Shown here one piece after another: positions 40,487 to 49,044 of a DNA stretch of 64,000 nucleotides. The notes beneath the pieces are model-generated. The model did not search any database. It saw only the letters and a list, made by a program, of their open reading frames with translations, and had not been told where the DNA came from. How positions within the stretch are numbered: the first letter of the stretch is position 1; every line of letters begins with the position of its first letter. This stretch comes from Pseudomonas triticifolii (GTDB lineage Bacteria; Pseudomonadota; Gammaproteobacteria; Pseudomonadales; Pseudomonadaceae), in assembly GCF_014358015.1 (NCBI RefSeq), contig NZ_JACONV010000002.1:248001-312000 (forward strand). Direction: 5' to 3'. The position numbers and the translations under genes were made by a program.

Positions 40487-41311
40487 ATGCTACGTTTTAT
40501 CGCCCCGCTGTTCGCTCTGTTGCTGTGCCTGCCTGCACAGGCCGACAGCTTTATTACCCGCGCGCTCAACAAACCGGTGCCCGGCGGCGTTGCCGTGATT
40601 GATCTAGGCACCGGCGCGCAGGCTCCGACCGCCACCTATCAGGGCAAACCGGTGTTGGTGGTCAAGGAGCAAGGCACGCGCTGGCTGGCAATTGTCGGGA
40701 TCCCGCTGACCGTCAAGCCGGGCGCTCAGCAGATCACCTCAGGCGGCCGCTCGCTCGGCTTCACTGTGGGTACCAAGAAATACCCGGAGCAGCGCATCAC
40801 GCTCAAGAACAAGCGTCAGGTCAATCCGAACGCTGAAGACAACACGCGTATTGAAGGCGAACTGGCCGAACAGATTCGCGCCTACCGCAGTTTCAGCCCG
40901 GATACGCCGAGCAACCTGATTCTCGACAAGCCCGTCAATGGACCGCTGTCCAGCAAGTTCGGCGTACGTCGTTTCTTCAACGGCGAAGAACGCAACCCCC
41001 ATGCCGGACTGGATTTCGCCGTGCCGGCAGGCACGCCAATCAAATCGCCTGCTGCGGGCAAGGTGATTCTGATCGGCGATTACTTCTTCAACGGTAATAC
41101 CGTGTTCGTCGACCATGGCCAAGGCTTCATCAGCATGTTCTGCCACATGTCGAAGATCGACGTGAAACAGGGCGACATCGTGCCGCGTGGCGGCGTGGTC
41201 GGGAAGGTAGGCTCTACCGGCCGCGCAACCGGTCCGCACATGCACTGGAACGTCAGCCTGAATGATGCCCGTGTGGATCCGGCGATCTTTATCGGCGCGT
41301 TTCAGCCTTGA
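40487..41311 (+). CDS. M23 family metallopeptidase
   Basis: A 274-residue exported protein: signal peptide (MLRFIAPLFALLLCLPAQA), an N-terminal beta-rich domain (about 20-130), then a LytM/M23 peptidase domain. The zinc ligands are visible in NPHAGLDFAVPAG (His, Asp) and GPHMHWN (His-x-His), so it should be a catalytically active peptidoglycan endopeptidase. It follows xseA by 7 nt, the usual arrangement in Pseudomonas. Confidence 0.92.
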   Translation: MLRFIAPLFALLLCLPAQADSFITRALNKPVPGGVAVIDLGTGAQAPTATYQGKPVLVVKEQGTRWLAIVGIPLTVKPGAQQITSGGRSLGFTVGTKKYPEQRITLKNKRQVNPNAEDNTRIEGELAEQIRAYRSFSPDTPSNLILDKPVNGPLSSKFGVRRFFNGEERNPHAGLDFAVPAGTPIKSPAAGKVILIGDYFFNGNTVFVDHGQGFISMFCHMSKIDVKQGDIVPRGGVVGKVGSTGRATGPHMHWNVSLNDARVDPAIFIGAFQP

Positions 41312-41345
41312 GCGTGTGCAGATAACCGATCTACGCCCTGCCTAA

Positions 41346-41384
41346 GATTTTTGGGGCGCGGCTTAACGGCCGCGCCGAAATCTG
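41346..41384. terminator. hairpin after the M23 peptidase gene
   Basis: GGCGCGGC (41355-41362) and GCCGCGCC (41369-41376) form an 8-bp GC stem with a TTAACG loop, extended by GATTT/AAATC outside. A run of T is on the left, a short TCTGTTTCTG on the right. Probable terminator of the xseA-M23 transcript. Confidence 0.65.
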
Positions 41385-41397
41385 TTTCTGCCTGCAG

Positions 41398-41455
41398 GCG
41401 TGGGAGCTCTCGGAGGTTACGACGGCAGCGATGGGCTGCGCAGCGGCTCCTGATG
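41398..41455. repeat. possible degenerate REP-like element
   Basis: The run from GCGTGGGAGCTCTCGGAGG through GACGGCAGCGATGGGCTGCG to GCGGCTCC has the composition and GTGGGAG opening of Pseudomonas extragenic repeats, with a partial GGAGC/GCTCC inverted symmetry. It is a single copy in this window, so the assignment is weak. Confidence 0.3.
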
Positions 41456-41732
41456 GCATCAGTCACACCGCATACGCAGACCTTGCTGCCGTTTCCCGGC
41501 AGATCGCCGGCAAGCCGCCTACCACCCTCTCCAGTCTTTCTCATTCATCACCGACCTCGGTCTCAGAAAATACGCACGGGCATCTTGCGCACATCAATGC
41601 CCGGCAACAATAACCCTGATAGAAACACACTGAACGCGCGATAAAAAAGCTGGAAAATCAAGATAACAAGAATTTATCCCAATTATTTTCAAGTGCTTGC
41701 CATCCTTGACCCCAGTGGTTACGGTTGCCTTC

Positions 41733-41831
41733 ATGAAAACCTCTCAAACCCTATTCCTGTTGCGCCAACATCGGTGCCTCAGCCTGGTCAGTGCCCGACT
41801 GCCAGGCTCGATTGCAGTGCCTCGACCTTAG
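41733..41831 (+). CDS. putative leuA leader peptide
   Basis: A 32-codon frame just before leuA encodes [20 protein letters not shown] then [12 protein letters not shown]. Six codons are leucine, three of them in LFLL (CTA, CTG, TTG). It ends 56 nt before the leuA ATG, and the interval has a small GGCCG/CGGCC hairpin (41847-41864) followed by TTT. The layout fits leucine-sensing attenuation. Its own ribosome site is weak. Confidence 0.5.
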   Translation: MKTSQTLFLLRQHRCLSLVSARLPGSIAVPRP

Positions 41832-41846
41832 CTTGCGACAACGGTT

Positions 41847-41867
41847 GGCCGCCTCTTTCCGGCCTTT
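41847..41867 (+). terminator. possible leuA attenuator hairpin
   Basis: GGCCG (41847-41851) and CGGCC (41860-41864) with a 7-nt loop are followed by TTTC. The stem is short, so this is only a candidate for the terminator of a leucine-responsive leader. Confidence 0.35.
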
Positions 41868-41887
41868 CAGTACAAAGGACTATTCAC

Positions 41888-43558
41888 ATGACCATGCTCA
41901 AAGATCCCTCGAACAAGTACCGCGCGTTCCCCACCATCGATTTGCCTGACCGCACCTGGCCTTCGAAGACCATCACTGCGGCGCCGATCTGGTGCAGTTC
42001 CGACCTGCGCGACGGTAACCAGTCGCTGATCGAGCCCATGGATGCAGTTAAAAAGCTGCGTTTCTGGAAGACACTGGTCAGCGTGGGCGTGAAGGAAATC
42101 GAAGCCTCATTCCCGTCAGCCTCGCAGACTGACTTCGACTTCGTGCGCACCCTGATCGAAGACGGCCATATCCCGGACGACACCACCATTCAGGTGCTGA
42201 CCCAGGCACGTGAGGACCTGATTGCCCGCACGTTCGAATCACTGCGCGGCGCGAAGAAGGCCATCGTCCACCTGTATAACGCCACTAGCCCTTCGTTCCG
42301 CCGCATCGTGTTCAATCAGGACAAGGCCGGCGTGAAGGATATCGCTGTCAACGCCGCCAAACTGTTCGTCAAATACGCCGCGCAGCAGCCTGAAACCCAG
42401 TGGACGTTCGAATACTCCCCGGAAACATTCAGCGCAACCGAGCTGGAGTTCGCCAAGGAAGTCTGCGACGCCGTGATCGAGGTCTGGAACCCGACGCCGC
42501 AGAACAAGGTCATCCTCAACCTGCCTGCCACGGTTGAAGTCGCCACACCGAACATCTATGCCGACCAGATCGAATGGTTCGGCCGTAACATCACCCGTCG
42601 TGACAGCGTGCTGATCAGCCTGCACACCCACAACGACCGCGGCACCGGCGTCGCCGCCACTGAACTGGGCCTGATGGCAGGCGCGGATCGTGTCGAAGGC
42701 TGCCTGTTCGGTAACGGCGAGCGTACCGGCAACGTCGACCTGGTCACCGTCGCTTTGAACCTGTACACCCAGGGCATCAACCCTGAGCTGGACTTTTCGG
42801 ACATCGACGGCGTGCGCAAGGTCGTCGAAGAATGCAACCAGATTCCGGTTCACCCACGCCACCCCTATGTCGGTGACCTGGTGCATACCGCGTTCTCCGG
42901 CTCGCACCAGGACGCTATCCGCAAGGGCTTCACGCAGCAGAAGGAAGGCGAGCTGTGGGAAGTGCCTTACCTGCCAATTGACCCGGCCGACATCGGTCGC
43001 AGCTACGAGGCCGTGATTCGCGTCAACAGCCAGTCGGGTAAAGGCGGCATCACGTATCTGCTGGAACAGGAATACGGCATCTCGCTGCCGCGCCGCATGC
43101 AGATCGAGTTCAGCCAGGTGGTACAGGGTGAAACCGACCGTCTGGGCCTTGAAATGACCGCTGAGCAGATCCACTCGCTGTTGCGCCGTGAGTACCTGCA
43201 GGCCAACACGCCTTACGCACTGATCAGCCACAAGTTGCAGGAAGAGAACAGCAACAGTTCGGTTGATGCCGAAGTGCATGTGGACGGCGAAACCCAGCAC
43301 TGGCGCGGCAAAGGCAAAGGTGCGCTGGAAGCACTGGTGGCGGGCCTGCCTATTGCTGTAGAAATCATGGACTACAACGAACACGCCATCGGTTCCGGCA
43401 CCACAGCCAAGGCAGCGGCGTACATCGAGTTGCGAGTGAATGGCGACAAGGCCGTGCACGGTGTAGGTATTGACGAAAACATCACCACCGCCAGCTTCCG
43501 TGCGTTGTTCAGTGCGCTGAATCGCTCGCTGAGCCAGGCGCAAGCCAAAGCGGCCTGA
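41888..43558 (+). CDS. leuA: 2-isopropylmalate synthase
   Basis: LeuA joins acetyl-CoA and 2-oxoisovalerate, the first committed step of leucine synthesis. The 556-residue protein begins [15 protein letters not shown] and contains the DmpG/HMGL-like barrel with the metal and substrate motif [15 protein letters not shown] and [19 protein letters not shown]-terminal leucine-binding regulatory domain (about 430-556) follows. AAAGGA lies 8 nt before the ATG, which rules out the longer open frame that covers the leader. Confidence 0.97.
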   Translation: MTMLKDPSNKYRAFPTIDLPDRTWPSKTITAAPIWCSSDLRDGNQSLIEPMDAVKKLRFWKTLVSVGVKEIEASFPSASQTDFDFVRTLIEDGHIPDDTTIQVLTQAREDLIARTFESLRGAKKAIVHLYNATSPSFRRIVFNQDKAGVKDIAVNAAKLFVKYAAQQPETQWTFEYSPETFSATELEFAKEVCDAVIEVWNPTPQNKVILNLPATVEVATPNIYADQIEWFGRNITRRDSVLISLHTHNDRGTGVAATELGLMAGADRVEGCLFGNGERTGNVDLVTVALNLYTQGINPELDFSDIDGVRKVVEECNQIPVHPRHPYVGDLVHTAFSGSHQDAIRKGFTQQKEGELWEVPYLPIDPADIGRSYEAVIRVNSQSGKGGITYLLEQEYGISLPRRMQIEFSQVVQGETDRLGLEMTAEQIHSLLRREYLQANTPYALISHKLQEENSNSSVDAEVHVDGETQHWRGKGKGALEALVAGLPIAVEIMDYNEHAIGSGTTAKAAAYIELRVNGDKAVHGVGIDENITTASFRALFSALNRSLSQAQAKAA

Positions 43559-43567
43559 GTGAATGAC

Positions 43568-43600
43568 ATGGGCAGCGGACACCGATCCGCTGCCCATTTC
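43568..43600 (+). terminator. leuA terminator
   Basis: ATGGGCAGCGGA (43568-43579) and TCCGCTGCCCAT (43586-43597) make a perfect 12-bp stem with a CACCGA loop, 10 nt after the leuA stop. The T tract is short. Confidence 0.7.
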
Positions 43601-43928
43601 CAACCTTAAACATCCCCTTCCCGCCTTTAACCGCGCCCCTGCGGACGATTCCACTCTGCGCATGACCCTGTCCGTTTCGGCATACTCTTTTATATTTATG
43701 CTGTGGTAGCATGCTGCCTTTACCTCAGACTGACTTGAATCGAACAGCAACTCATAAGCTGAAGATGCCCGTCTGAATTGACCTGCCCGCTCCACCTTTC
43801 CTATAAAAACCAAGACGACTACTGCATTGTTTCCCGGACGAAGAAAATGCACGGGCAGACCTTCCGTGCATTGAAAACAGCATTGGCGTCGTTAACGCCA
43901 AGCTGATCCAATCACATTTGGAGCGATT
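43601..43928. other. rest of the gap between leuA and the lyase gene
   Basis: Of the 370-nt intergenic region, this part has an ATGCT/AGCAT small repeat near 43700, a strong promoter (43778-43807) and a TTGGCGT/ACGCCAA hairpin near 43885-43905 in the leader of the lyase gene. No gene is seen. Confidence 0.45.
43778..43807 (+). promoter_or_regulatory. promoter of the oxaloacetate decarboxylase-type gene
   Basis: TTGACC (43778-43783), 18 nt, TATAAA (43802-43807): near-consensus sigma70 elements 121 nt before the ATG. Confidence 0.65.
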
Positions 43929-44798
43929 ATGCCCAAGGCTTCCCATCAAGACCTGCGCCGCAGCTTTCGCGAGCTGACCTCGTCAACATCCTGCTATCAC
44001 ACTGCCTCGGTATTCGACCCCATGTCGGCGCGCATCGCAGCCGATCTGGGCTTTGAAGTCGGCATCCTCGGCGGCTCGGTCGCCTCGCTGCAGGTACTGG
44101 CAGCGCCTGACTTTGCACTGATCACCCTCAGCGAATTCGTCGAACAGGCCACGCGTATCGGCCGTGTCGCCCAGCTTCCTGTCATCGCAGACGCAGACCA
44201 TGGTTACGGCAACGCCCTTAACGTCATGCGCACGGTGACTGAACTGGAACGCGCAGGCATATCGGCCCTCACCATTGAAGACACCCTGCTGCCCGCGCAG
44301 TTTGGCCGCAAATCGACGGACCTGATCTCCACGGCAGAAGGCGTCGGCAAGATTCGCGCTGCGCTGGAAGCCCGGGTCGATCCGGAAATGTCGATCTTCG
44401 CCCGCACCAACGCGGCGATCATTCCGCTTCAGGAAGCCATCAGCCGCGTGCAGCAGTACCAGAGCGCTGGCGCCGACGGCATCACCATCGTCGGCATCCG
44501 TGACTTTGACCACCTGGCACAGATTTCCGAAGGCCTGACCGTGCCGCTGATGCTGGTGACGTACGGCAACCCTGAGCTGCACGACAATGACCGTCTGGCC
44601 GAGATGGGCGTGCGGATCTGCGTCGATGGCCATGCCGCCTACTTTGCAGCGATCAAGGCCACCTACGACTGCCTGCGCGAGCAGCGCCAGATTCTGGGCA
44701 GCACCTCGAACATGAGCGCAACCGAACTGACCCACACCTACACCCAGCCTGAAGACTACGTGGAGTGGGCGAAGAAGTTCATGAACGTCAACGAGTAA
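43929..44798 (+). CDS. oxaloacetate decarboxylase (ICL/PEP mutase superfamily)
   Basis: A 289-residue TIM-barrel lyase of the isocitrate lyase/PEP mutase superfamily. The metal and substrate residues appear in [20 protein letters not shown] and in [10 protein letters not shown]. The protein closely resembles the P. aeruginosa enzyme (PA4872) shown to decarboxylate oxaloacetate; this assignment is by recollection of the family. The PEP mutase/methylisocitrate lyase gating Cys motif (KxCGH) is absent, in agreement. Good promoter upstream and strong terminator downstream make it a single-gene unit. Confidence 0.88.
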   Translation: MPKASHQDLRRSFRELTSSTSCYHTASVFDPMSARIAADLGFEVGILGGSVASLQVLAAPDFALITLSEFVEQATRIGRVAQLPVIADADHGYGNALNVMRTVTELERAGISALTIEDTLLPAQFGRKSTDLISTAEGVGKIRAALEARVDPEMSIFARTNAAIIPLQEAISRVQQYQSAGADGITIVGIRDFDHLAQISEGLTVPLMLVTYGNPELHDNDRLAEMGVRICVDGHAAYFAAIKATYDCLREQRQILGSTSNMSATELTHTYTQPEDYVEWAKKFMNVNE

Positions 44799-44827
44799 GC
44801 ATGACGTCAGTGCTGTAGCGCTGAAGC

Positions 44828-44866
44828 GAAAAAGCCTCCCTCTCGGTCAGAAAGGGAGGCTTTTTC
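44828..44866. terminator. bidirectional terminator after the oxaloacetate decarboxylase gene
   Basis: GCCTCCCT (44834-44841) and AGGGAGGC (44853-44860) form an 8-bp stem flanked by five A on the left and five T on the right. It can serve both this gene and the convergent FlxA-like gene. Confidence 0.92.
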
Positions 44867-44900
44867 ATTCAGCCTGTTTCACGAACATCCGTGAACCGCT

Positions 44901-45329
44901 TCAGGCCGTAGTATTCACACCGCCCTGAGTCTGCAACTGCAGCAGCGAACCTTGAAGGGTTTGCAACGTGGCGCTGGTCGCCATGATTTGAGACAGGATC
45001 GACAAGGCCTTCTGAGCCTTCTCTTCCGGCGTGCCCTTGCCGCTCTGTGCGGCAGCCAGTTGCGACTGCTGCTGGGCCAGTTGCTTCTGAGTCTGCTTGA
45101 TCTGCTCCTTGATCTTCTCGATGGTCGAGTCAAGCGCGGACGAGCTTGAACCTCCTGCACTGCCGCCGCCTTGGGCCGCGCCGGTCGCCTTCGCACCGGT
45201 CAGATCTGCTTCAGTCGTCTTCTTGTCATCCGTGACAGCCGCAGTGGCTGCTTGTGCTTCCTGGTTTTTAACCGTTACAGACAACGAACTTGAGTAAGCA
45301 TTGAGTGTGGACGTATTGATCGTAGTCAT
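44901..45329 (-). CDS. FlxA-like coiled-coil protein
   Basis: A 142-residue protein from MTTINTSTLNAYSSSLSV. A low-complexity Ala/Gly/Ser/Thr first half (GAAQGGGSAGGSSSS) is followed by a coiled coil very rich in Gln and Lys (IEKIKEQIKQTQKQLAQQQS) and an ISQIMATSATLQTLQG tail. This resembles FlxA-like proteins, a family noted near flagellar regulation in E. coli; the role is unknown. GGAGA precedes ATG 45329. It has no signal peptide. Confidence 0.7.
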   Translation of the reverse strand: MTTINTSTLNAYSSSLSVTVKNQEAQAATAAVTDDKKTTEADLTGAKATGAAQGGGSAGGSSSSALDSTIEKIKEQIKQTQKQLAQQQSQLAAAQSGKGTPEEKAQKALSILSQIMATSATLQTLQGSLLQLQTQGGVNTTA

Positions 45330-45386
45330 GACGTTCTCCGGAGGGTCTGCGAACGCTATCGACCATCTTGAAACATTCTGAAGCAT

Positions 45387-46169
45387 TTATTGAATAAAAA
45401 ATGAATCAGCGTCCAGTCCAGCCGGAAAGCGCGTTCGATACGCCTGAAGATCAGCGGCATTCAAGGTTGCCTTAAACACACCATCCGCCTCGCCGATACC
45501 GAGCAACGTCTCGCCCTGGAAGTCCAGTACCTGGCTATCGCCGGTATAAGCGAAGCCTTTGCCATCGGTTCCGACCCGATTGACCGCCGCCACGTAGCAC
45601 AGGTTCTCGATGGCTCTGGCGGGCAGCAGCCGGTTCCAGTGCAGACGTCGGGCACCCGGCCAGTTGGCGGTGTAGAGCAGCAGATCGGTGTCCTGAGCGT
45701 CGCGGCTCCAGACCGGAAAGCGCAAGTCGTAGCAGATCAGCGGCCGAATACGCCAGCCCTTGAGCTCGACCATCACTTGGCGCTCGCCTGGCGTGTAGTG
45801 CTCATGCTCGCCTGCCATACGAAACAGGTGGCGCTTGTCGTAATGCAGCAACTCGCCATCAGGACGCGCCCACAGCAGGCGGTTGCGGTGGCTGCCATCG
45901 GCAGCGCGAATAATTACGCTGCCCGTAATGACCGCATCGATCCGTCTGGCTTGCGCCAGCAGCCAGTCGGACGTAGGGCCTGCCTCCGGCTCGGCGAGCG
46001 CTTCTGACTCCATCGAGAAGCCAGTGGTGAACATCTCCGGCAAAATCACCAGATCGGCACCCTGCGCCTGGTCGAGCAGCGACTCGAAATGTTCCAGATT
46101 GGCATCCCGGTCATGCCAGGCCAGCGTGGTCTGGATCAGAGCGAGGTTAAGATTCGGCAATCCGCTCAT
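45387..46169 (-). CDS. omega-amidase (nitrilase family)
   Basis: A 260-residue nitrilase-superfamily amidase of the YafV/Nit2 type, which hydrolyses alpha-ketoglutaramate or 2-oxosuccinamate. The Glu-Lys-Cys triad is visible: LPEMFTTGFSM, YDKRHLF and ICYDLRFPVW. The start ATG 46169 overlaps the aminotransferase stop as ATGA; another in-frame ATG lies 9 nt earlier. Pairing with a glutamine/methionine transaminase makes a coherent methionine salvage unit, since transamination with glutamine gives the ketoamide that this enzyme removes. Confidence 0.88.
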   Translation of the reverse strand: MSGLPNLNLALIQTTLAWHDRDANLEHFESLLDQAQGADLVILPEMFTTGFSMESEALAEPEAGPTSDWLLAQARRIDAVITGSVIIRAADGSHRNRLLWARPDGELLHYDKRHLFRMAGEHEHYTPGERQVMVELKGWRIRPLICYDLRFPVWSRDAQDTDLLLYTANWPGARRLHWNRLLPARAIENLCYVAAVNRVGTDGKGFAYTGDSQVLDFQGETLLGIGEADGVFKATLNAADLQAYRTRFPAGLDADSFFIQ

Positions 46170-47314
46170 ATCGCGCATAGTTTTTCCGCCGCCAGACGCA
46201 GCGTCTCCTCTTGCTTGGCGAAGCACAGCCGAATCAGGCGCTGACCGTCAGGCGGACTCTGGTAAAACACAGAGATCGGAATGCTGGCCACGCCATGTTC
46301 GCGGGTCATCCACAACGCCATGTCGACATCGTTGAGGTCCGGACGAATCTGCGAGTAGTCCACTAACTGGAAGTAGGTCCCGCCGACCGGCTCGAAACTG
46401 AAACGTGAAGGCTTCAGTTGATTGCAGAAATAATCACGTTTGGCCTGATAGAACGCAGGTAACTCATCGACGTGCTCCGGGTGTTCAGCCATGAAGTCTG
46501 CCAGCGCGAACTGCAGCGGCGTCACCCCGCAGAAGCTCACATACTGATGCACCTTGCGCATCTCGGCGGTCAACGCAGGCGGCGCGACCACGTAACCGGT
46601 TTTCCAGCCTGTCACGTGATAGGTCTTGCCGAACGAGCTGACGACGAATGCACGCTGATACAGTTCTTCATGATCCAGCACACTGACATGACGCTGGCCG
46701 TCGAACACCAGATGCTCGTACACCTCGTCGCTGAGCAGATAGATATCACGCTCGGCAATCAACGCCGCCAGTCGGTCAAGTTCAGCGCGACTGATCAACG
46801 CGCCGCTCGGGTTGTGCGGGCTGTTGATGACGATCATGCGCGTACGCGGGCTCAGTGCGTCGCTGAGTTTCTGCCAGTCGATCGAGAAATCATCCAGCCC
46901 CAGTTGCACATGCACACAGCGACCGCCAGCCAGCTCGACCGCAGGCTCGTAGCTGTCGTAGCAGGGATCGAAAATGATGACTTCGTCACCAGGACGAATG
47001 ACCGTCTGAACGGCACAGAAAATACCTTGCGTGGCACCCGGTGTGATGGTGATTTCAGTGTCCGGGTTGACGTTCCGCCCGTAGCTGCGGGCGATCTTGG
47101 CCGCAACCTGCTGACGAAGCGCGGGCAGGCCGGTCATCGGTGAATACTGGTTATGGCCCTGCATGACATGACGGCACACCGCATCACGCAGTGCCTGCGG
47201 CCCATCGAAATCGGGAAAGCCCTGCGACAAGTTGATAGCGCCGGTTTCGGCAGCCAGTTGTGACATGACGGTGAAGATGGTGGTGCCCACATTAGGCAGC
47301 TTGCTGTCGATCAT
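46166..47314 (-). CDS. methionine aminotransferase, class I/II
   Basis: A 382-residue PLP aminotransferase of the YbdL/glutamine transaminase K group, which makes methionine from 4-methylthio-2-oxobutyrate. Markers: INLSQGFPDFDGP, the substrate loop ITPGATQGIF, INSPHNPSGA, and SSFGKTYHVTGWKTGY with the PLP lysine. The start MIDSKLPNVGTTIF was chosen as the family start with AAAGGG before it. It overlaps the omega-amidase gene by 4 nt. Confidence 0.9.
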   Translation of the reverse strand: MIDSKLPNVGTTIFTVMSQLAAETGAINLSQGFPDFDGPQALRDAVCRHVMQGHNQYSPMTGLPALRQQVAAKIARSYGRNVNPDTEITITPGATQGIFCAVQTVIRPGDEVIIFDPCYDSYEPAVELAGGRCVHVQLGLDDFSIDWQKLSDALSPRTRMIVINSPHNPSGALISRAELDRLAALIAERDIYLLSDEVYEHLVFDGQRHVSVLDHEELYQRAFVVSSFGKTYHVTGWKTGYVVAPPALTAEMRKVHQYVSFCGVTPLQFALADFMAEHPEHVDELPAFYQAKRDYFCNQLKPSRFSFEPVGGTYFQLVDYSQIRPDLNDVDMALWMTREHGVASIPISVFYQSPPDGQRLIRLCFAKQEETLRLAAEKLCAI

Positions 47315-47386
47315 GGAGCCCTTTCCCTGCAATCCCCCGGCACCACGGCGGCACGGGTCAGGCAGGATAGCCCATGGAGCGCGCAT

Positions 47387-47413
47387 AAAAAAAGGCACCA
47401 GAGGTGCCTTTTT
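47387..47413. terminator. terminator downstream of der
   Basis: GGCACC (47394-47399), AGA loop, GGTGCC (47403-47408), with A7 on the left and T5 on the right, 22 nt past the der stop. It can act in both directions. Confidence 0.88.
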
Positions 47414-47434
47414 CGTACATTTCCTACAGACGAT

Positions 47435-48904
47435 TCAGCGCTTGTCGCGGCGCTTCTTGTCGGCTTTCTTGTGGTGCGACATCATCCGACGCTTCTTGTT
47501 GACCTGGCGGTCAGTGAGCGTGTTCTTGTTGCCTTCGTACGGGTTCTCGCCGCCCTTGAACTCGATACGGATCGGCGTACCGACCAGCTTGAGCACACGG
47601 CGATAGGTGTTTTCCAGGTAACGGACGTAGGACTTGGGGACCTTCTCGACCTGGTTACCGTGAATAACGATCAACGGCGGGTTGGCACCACCCAGGTGAG
47701 CGTAGCGCAGCTTGATGCGGCGGCTGCCGACCATCGGCGGTGCGTGCTCGCTGACGGCGTCTTCGAGAATCTGGGTCAGGCGGCTGGTCGGCCAGCGAGT
47801 GACGGCCGACTTGAACGAGTTCTGTACCGACTGATACAGGTTACCTACGCCCGTGCCGTGCAGGGCCGAGATGAAGTGAATGTCAGCGAAGTCGACGAAG
47901 AACAGACGACGCTCCAGCTCGACCTTCACGTAGTCACGTTCGCCCGGCGTCATGCCGTCCCACTTGTTCAGCGCGATAACCAGCGCACGACCCGCTTCAA
48001 GGGCAAAGCCCAGCAGGTTGAGGTCGTGATCGACCACACCTTCGCGGGCATCCATCACGAAGATCACGACGTTGGCGTCTTTGATGGCCTGCAGCGTCTT
48101 GACCACGGAGAACTTTTCAACTTCCTCGTGAATCTTGCCGCGCTTGCGCACACCGGCGGTATCGATCAGCGTGTACTTCTCTTCGTTACGCTCGAAGGGA
48201 ATGTAGATACTGTCACGCGTAGTGCCCGGCTCGTCATAAACGATGACCCGATCTTCACCCAGCATGCGGTTGACCAGCGTCGATTTGCCGACGTTGGGGC
48301 GACCGATGATCGCGATCTTGATGCCGTCCTTTTCGCTGGGGCCTGGAATGCGCTTGGCTTCCTGACCTTCGGCGACCTCTTCGACTTCAGCGTCTTCCTG
48401 GTCGTCCTCGTCGCGCGGGAATTCGCGCAGGGCGATTTCCAGCATCTGCGAGATACCGCGACCATGAGCGCCGGCTACCGGAATGGCATCACCCAGACCC
48501 ATCGGACTGAACTCGGCACGGGCCAGGTTTTCGTCGATGTTGTCGATCTTGTTGGCGACTACATAGGAACGCTTGTTACGTTTGCGCAGGTGCTCGCCAA
48601 TCATCTGATCGGCAGCGGTATAGCCTGCTCGGGCGTCTACAAGAAACAGCACCACATCGGCTTCTTCGATGGCCAGCAGCGACTGCTCGGCCATCTTTTC
48701 GTCCATGCCATGCTCGTCACCGGAAATACCGCCGGTGTCGATCAAAATGTAGGAGCGCCCCTGCCACTTCGCCTCTCCGTATTGGCGATCACGGGTAAGA
48801 CCGGACAGATCGCCGACAATGGCGTCGCGGGTCCTGGTCAGGCGGTTGAACATGGTGGACTTGCCGACGTTCGGTCGACCCACCAGGGCGATTACGGGAA
48901 CCAT
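47435..48904 (-). CDS. der: ribosome biogenesis GTPase Der (EngA)
   Basis: Der is a double-GTPase needed for 50S assembly. The 489-residue protein has two complete G domains ([14 protein letters not shown] near residue 10; [14 protein letters not shown] near 190), with DTGG, NKID and DTAG, NKWD motifs. A C-terminal KH-like domain ends in a very basic tail ([21 protein letters not shown]). Start [12 protein letters not shown] at 48904 is the family start. bamB lies upstream and a terminator downstream. Confidence 0.97.
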   Translation of the reverse strand: MVPVIALVGRPNVGKSTMFNRLTRTRDAIVGDLSGLTRDRQYGEAKWQGRSYILIDTGGISGDEHGMDEKMAEQSLLAIEEADVVLFLVDARAGYTAADQMIGEHLRKRNKRSYVVANKIDNIDENLARAEFSPMGLGDAIPVAGAHGRGISQMLEIALREFPRDEDDQEDAEVEEVAEGQEAKRIPGPSEKDGIKIAIIGRPNVGKSTLVNRMLGEDRVIVYDEPGTTRDSIYIPFERNEEKYTLIDTAGVRKRGKIHEEVEKFSVVKTLQAIKDANVVIFVMDAREGVVDHDLNLLGFALEAGRALVIALNKWDGMTPGERDYVKVELERRLFFVDFADIHFISALHGTGVGNLYQSVQNSFKSAVTRWPTSRLTQILEDAVSEHAPPMVGSRRIKLRYAHLGGANPPLIVIHGNQVEKVPKSYVRYLENTYRRVLKLVGTPIRIEFKGGENPYEGNKNTLTDRQVNKKRRMMSHHKKADKKRRDKR

Positions 48905-48929
48905 GCGGCTCTCCACTTCGTTATTTCAG

Positions 48930-49032
48930 AAAATACAAAAGCCGCTGCAGGGCAGCGGCCGGAGTTCGGGGCAGTGCCCGAGGGCACTGCAGCCTTGCCT
49001 GAGCAAGGTCGCCAGAGGCCTTGGGCCTCCAG
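48930..49032. other. cluster of four stem-loops between bamB and der
   Basis: In about 90 nt: GCCGCTGC/GCAGCGGC (48941-48959), GCAGTGCCC/GGGCACTGC (48971-48990), CCTTGC/GCAAGG (48993-49008) and GAGGCC/GGCCTC (about 49014-49029). The first, read on the minus strand, is followed by TTTTGTATTTT and can terminate bamB. Confidence 0.7.
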
Positions 49033-49044
49033 CATGTTCACGCA

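Larger units (their letters stand above)
41312..41732. other. 421-nt gap upstream of the leuA leader
   Basis: Holds the hairpin at 41346-41384 and a GC-rich stretch (41398-41455) that looks like a decayed repetitive extragenic element. An AT-rich stretch (41640-41690) follows, where the leuA promoter probably lies. No gene is seen. Confidence 0.5.

Noticed and set aside
41693..41887. An upstream extension of leuA by 65 codons
   Set aside because: The family start and an AAAGGA site are at 41888; the extension runs through the putative leader peptide and hairpin.
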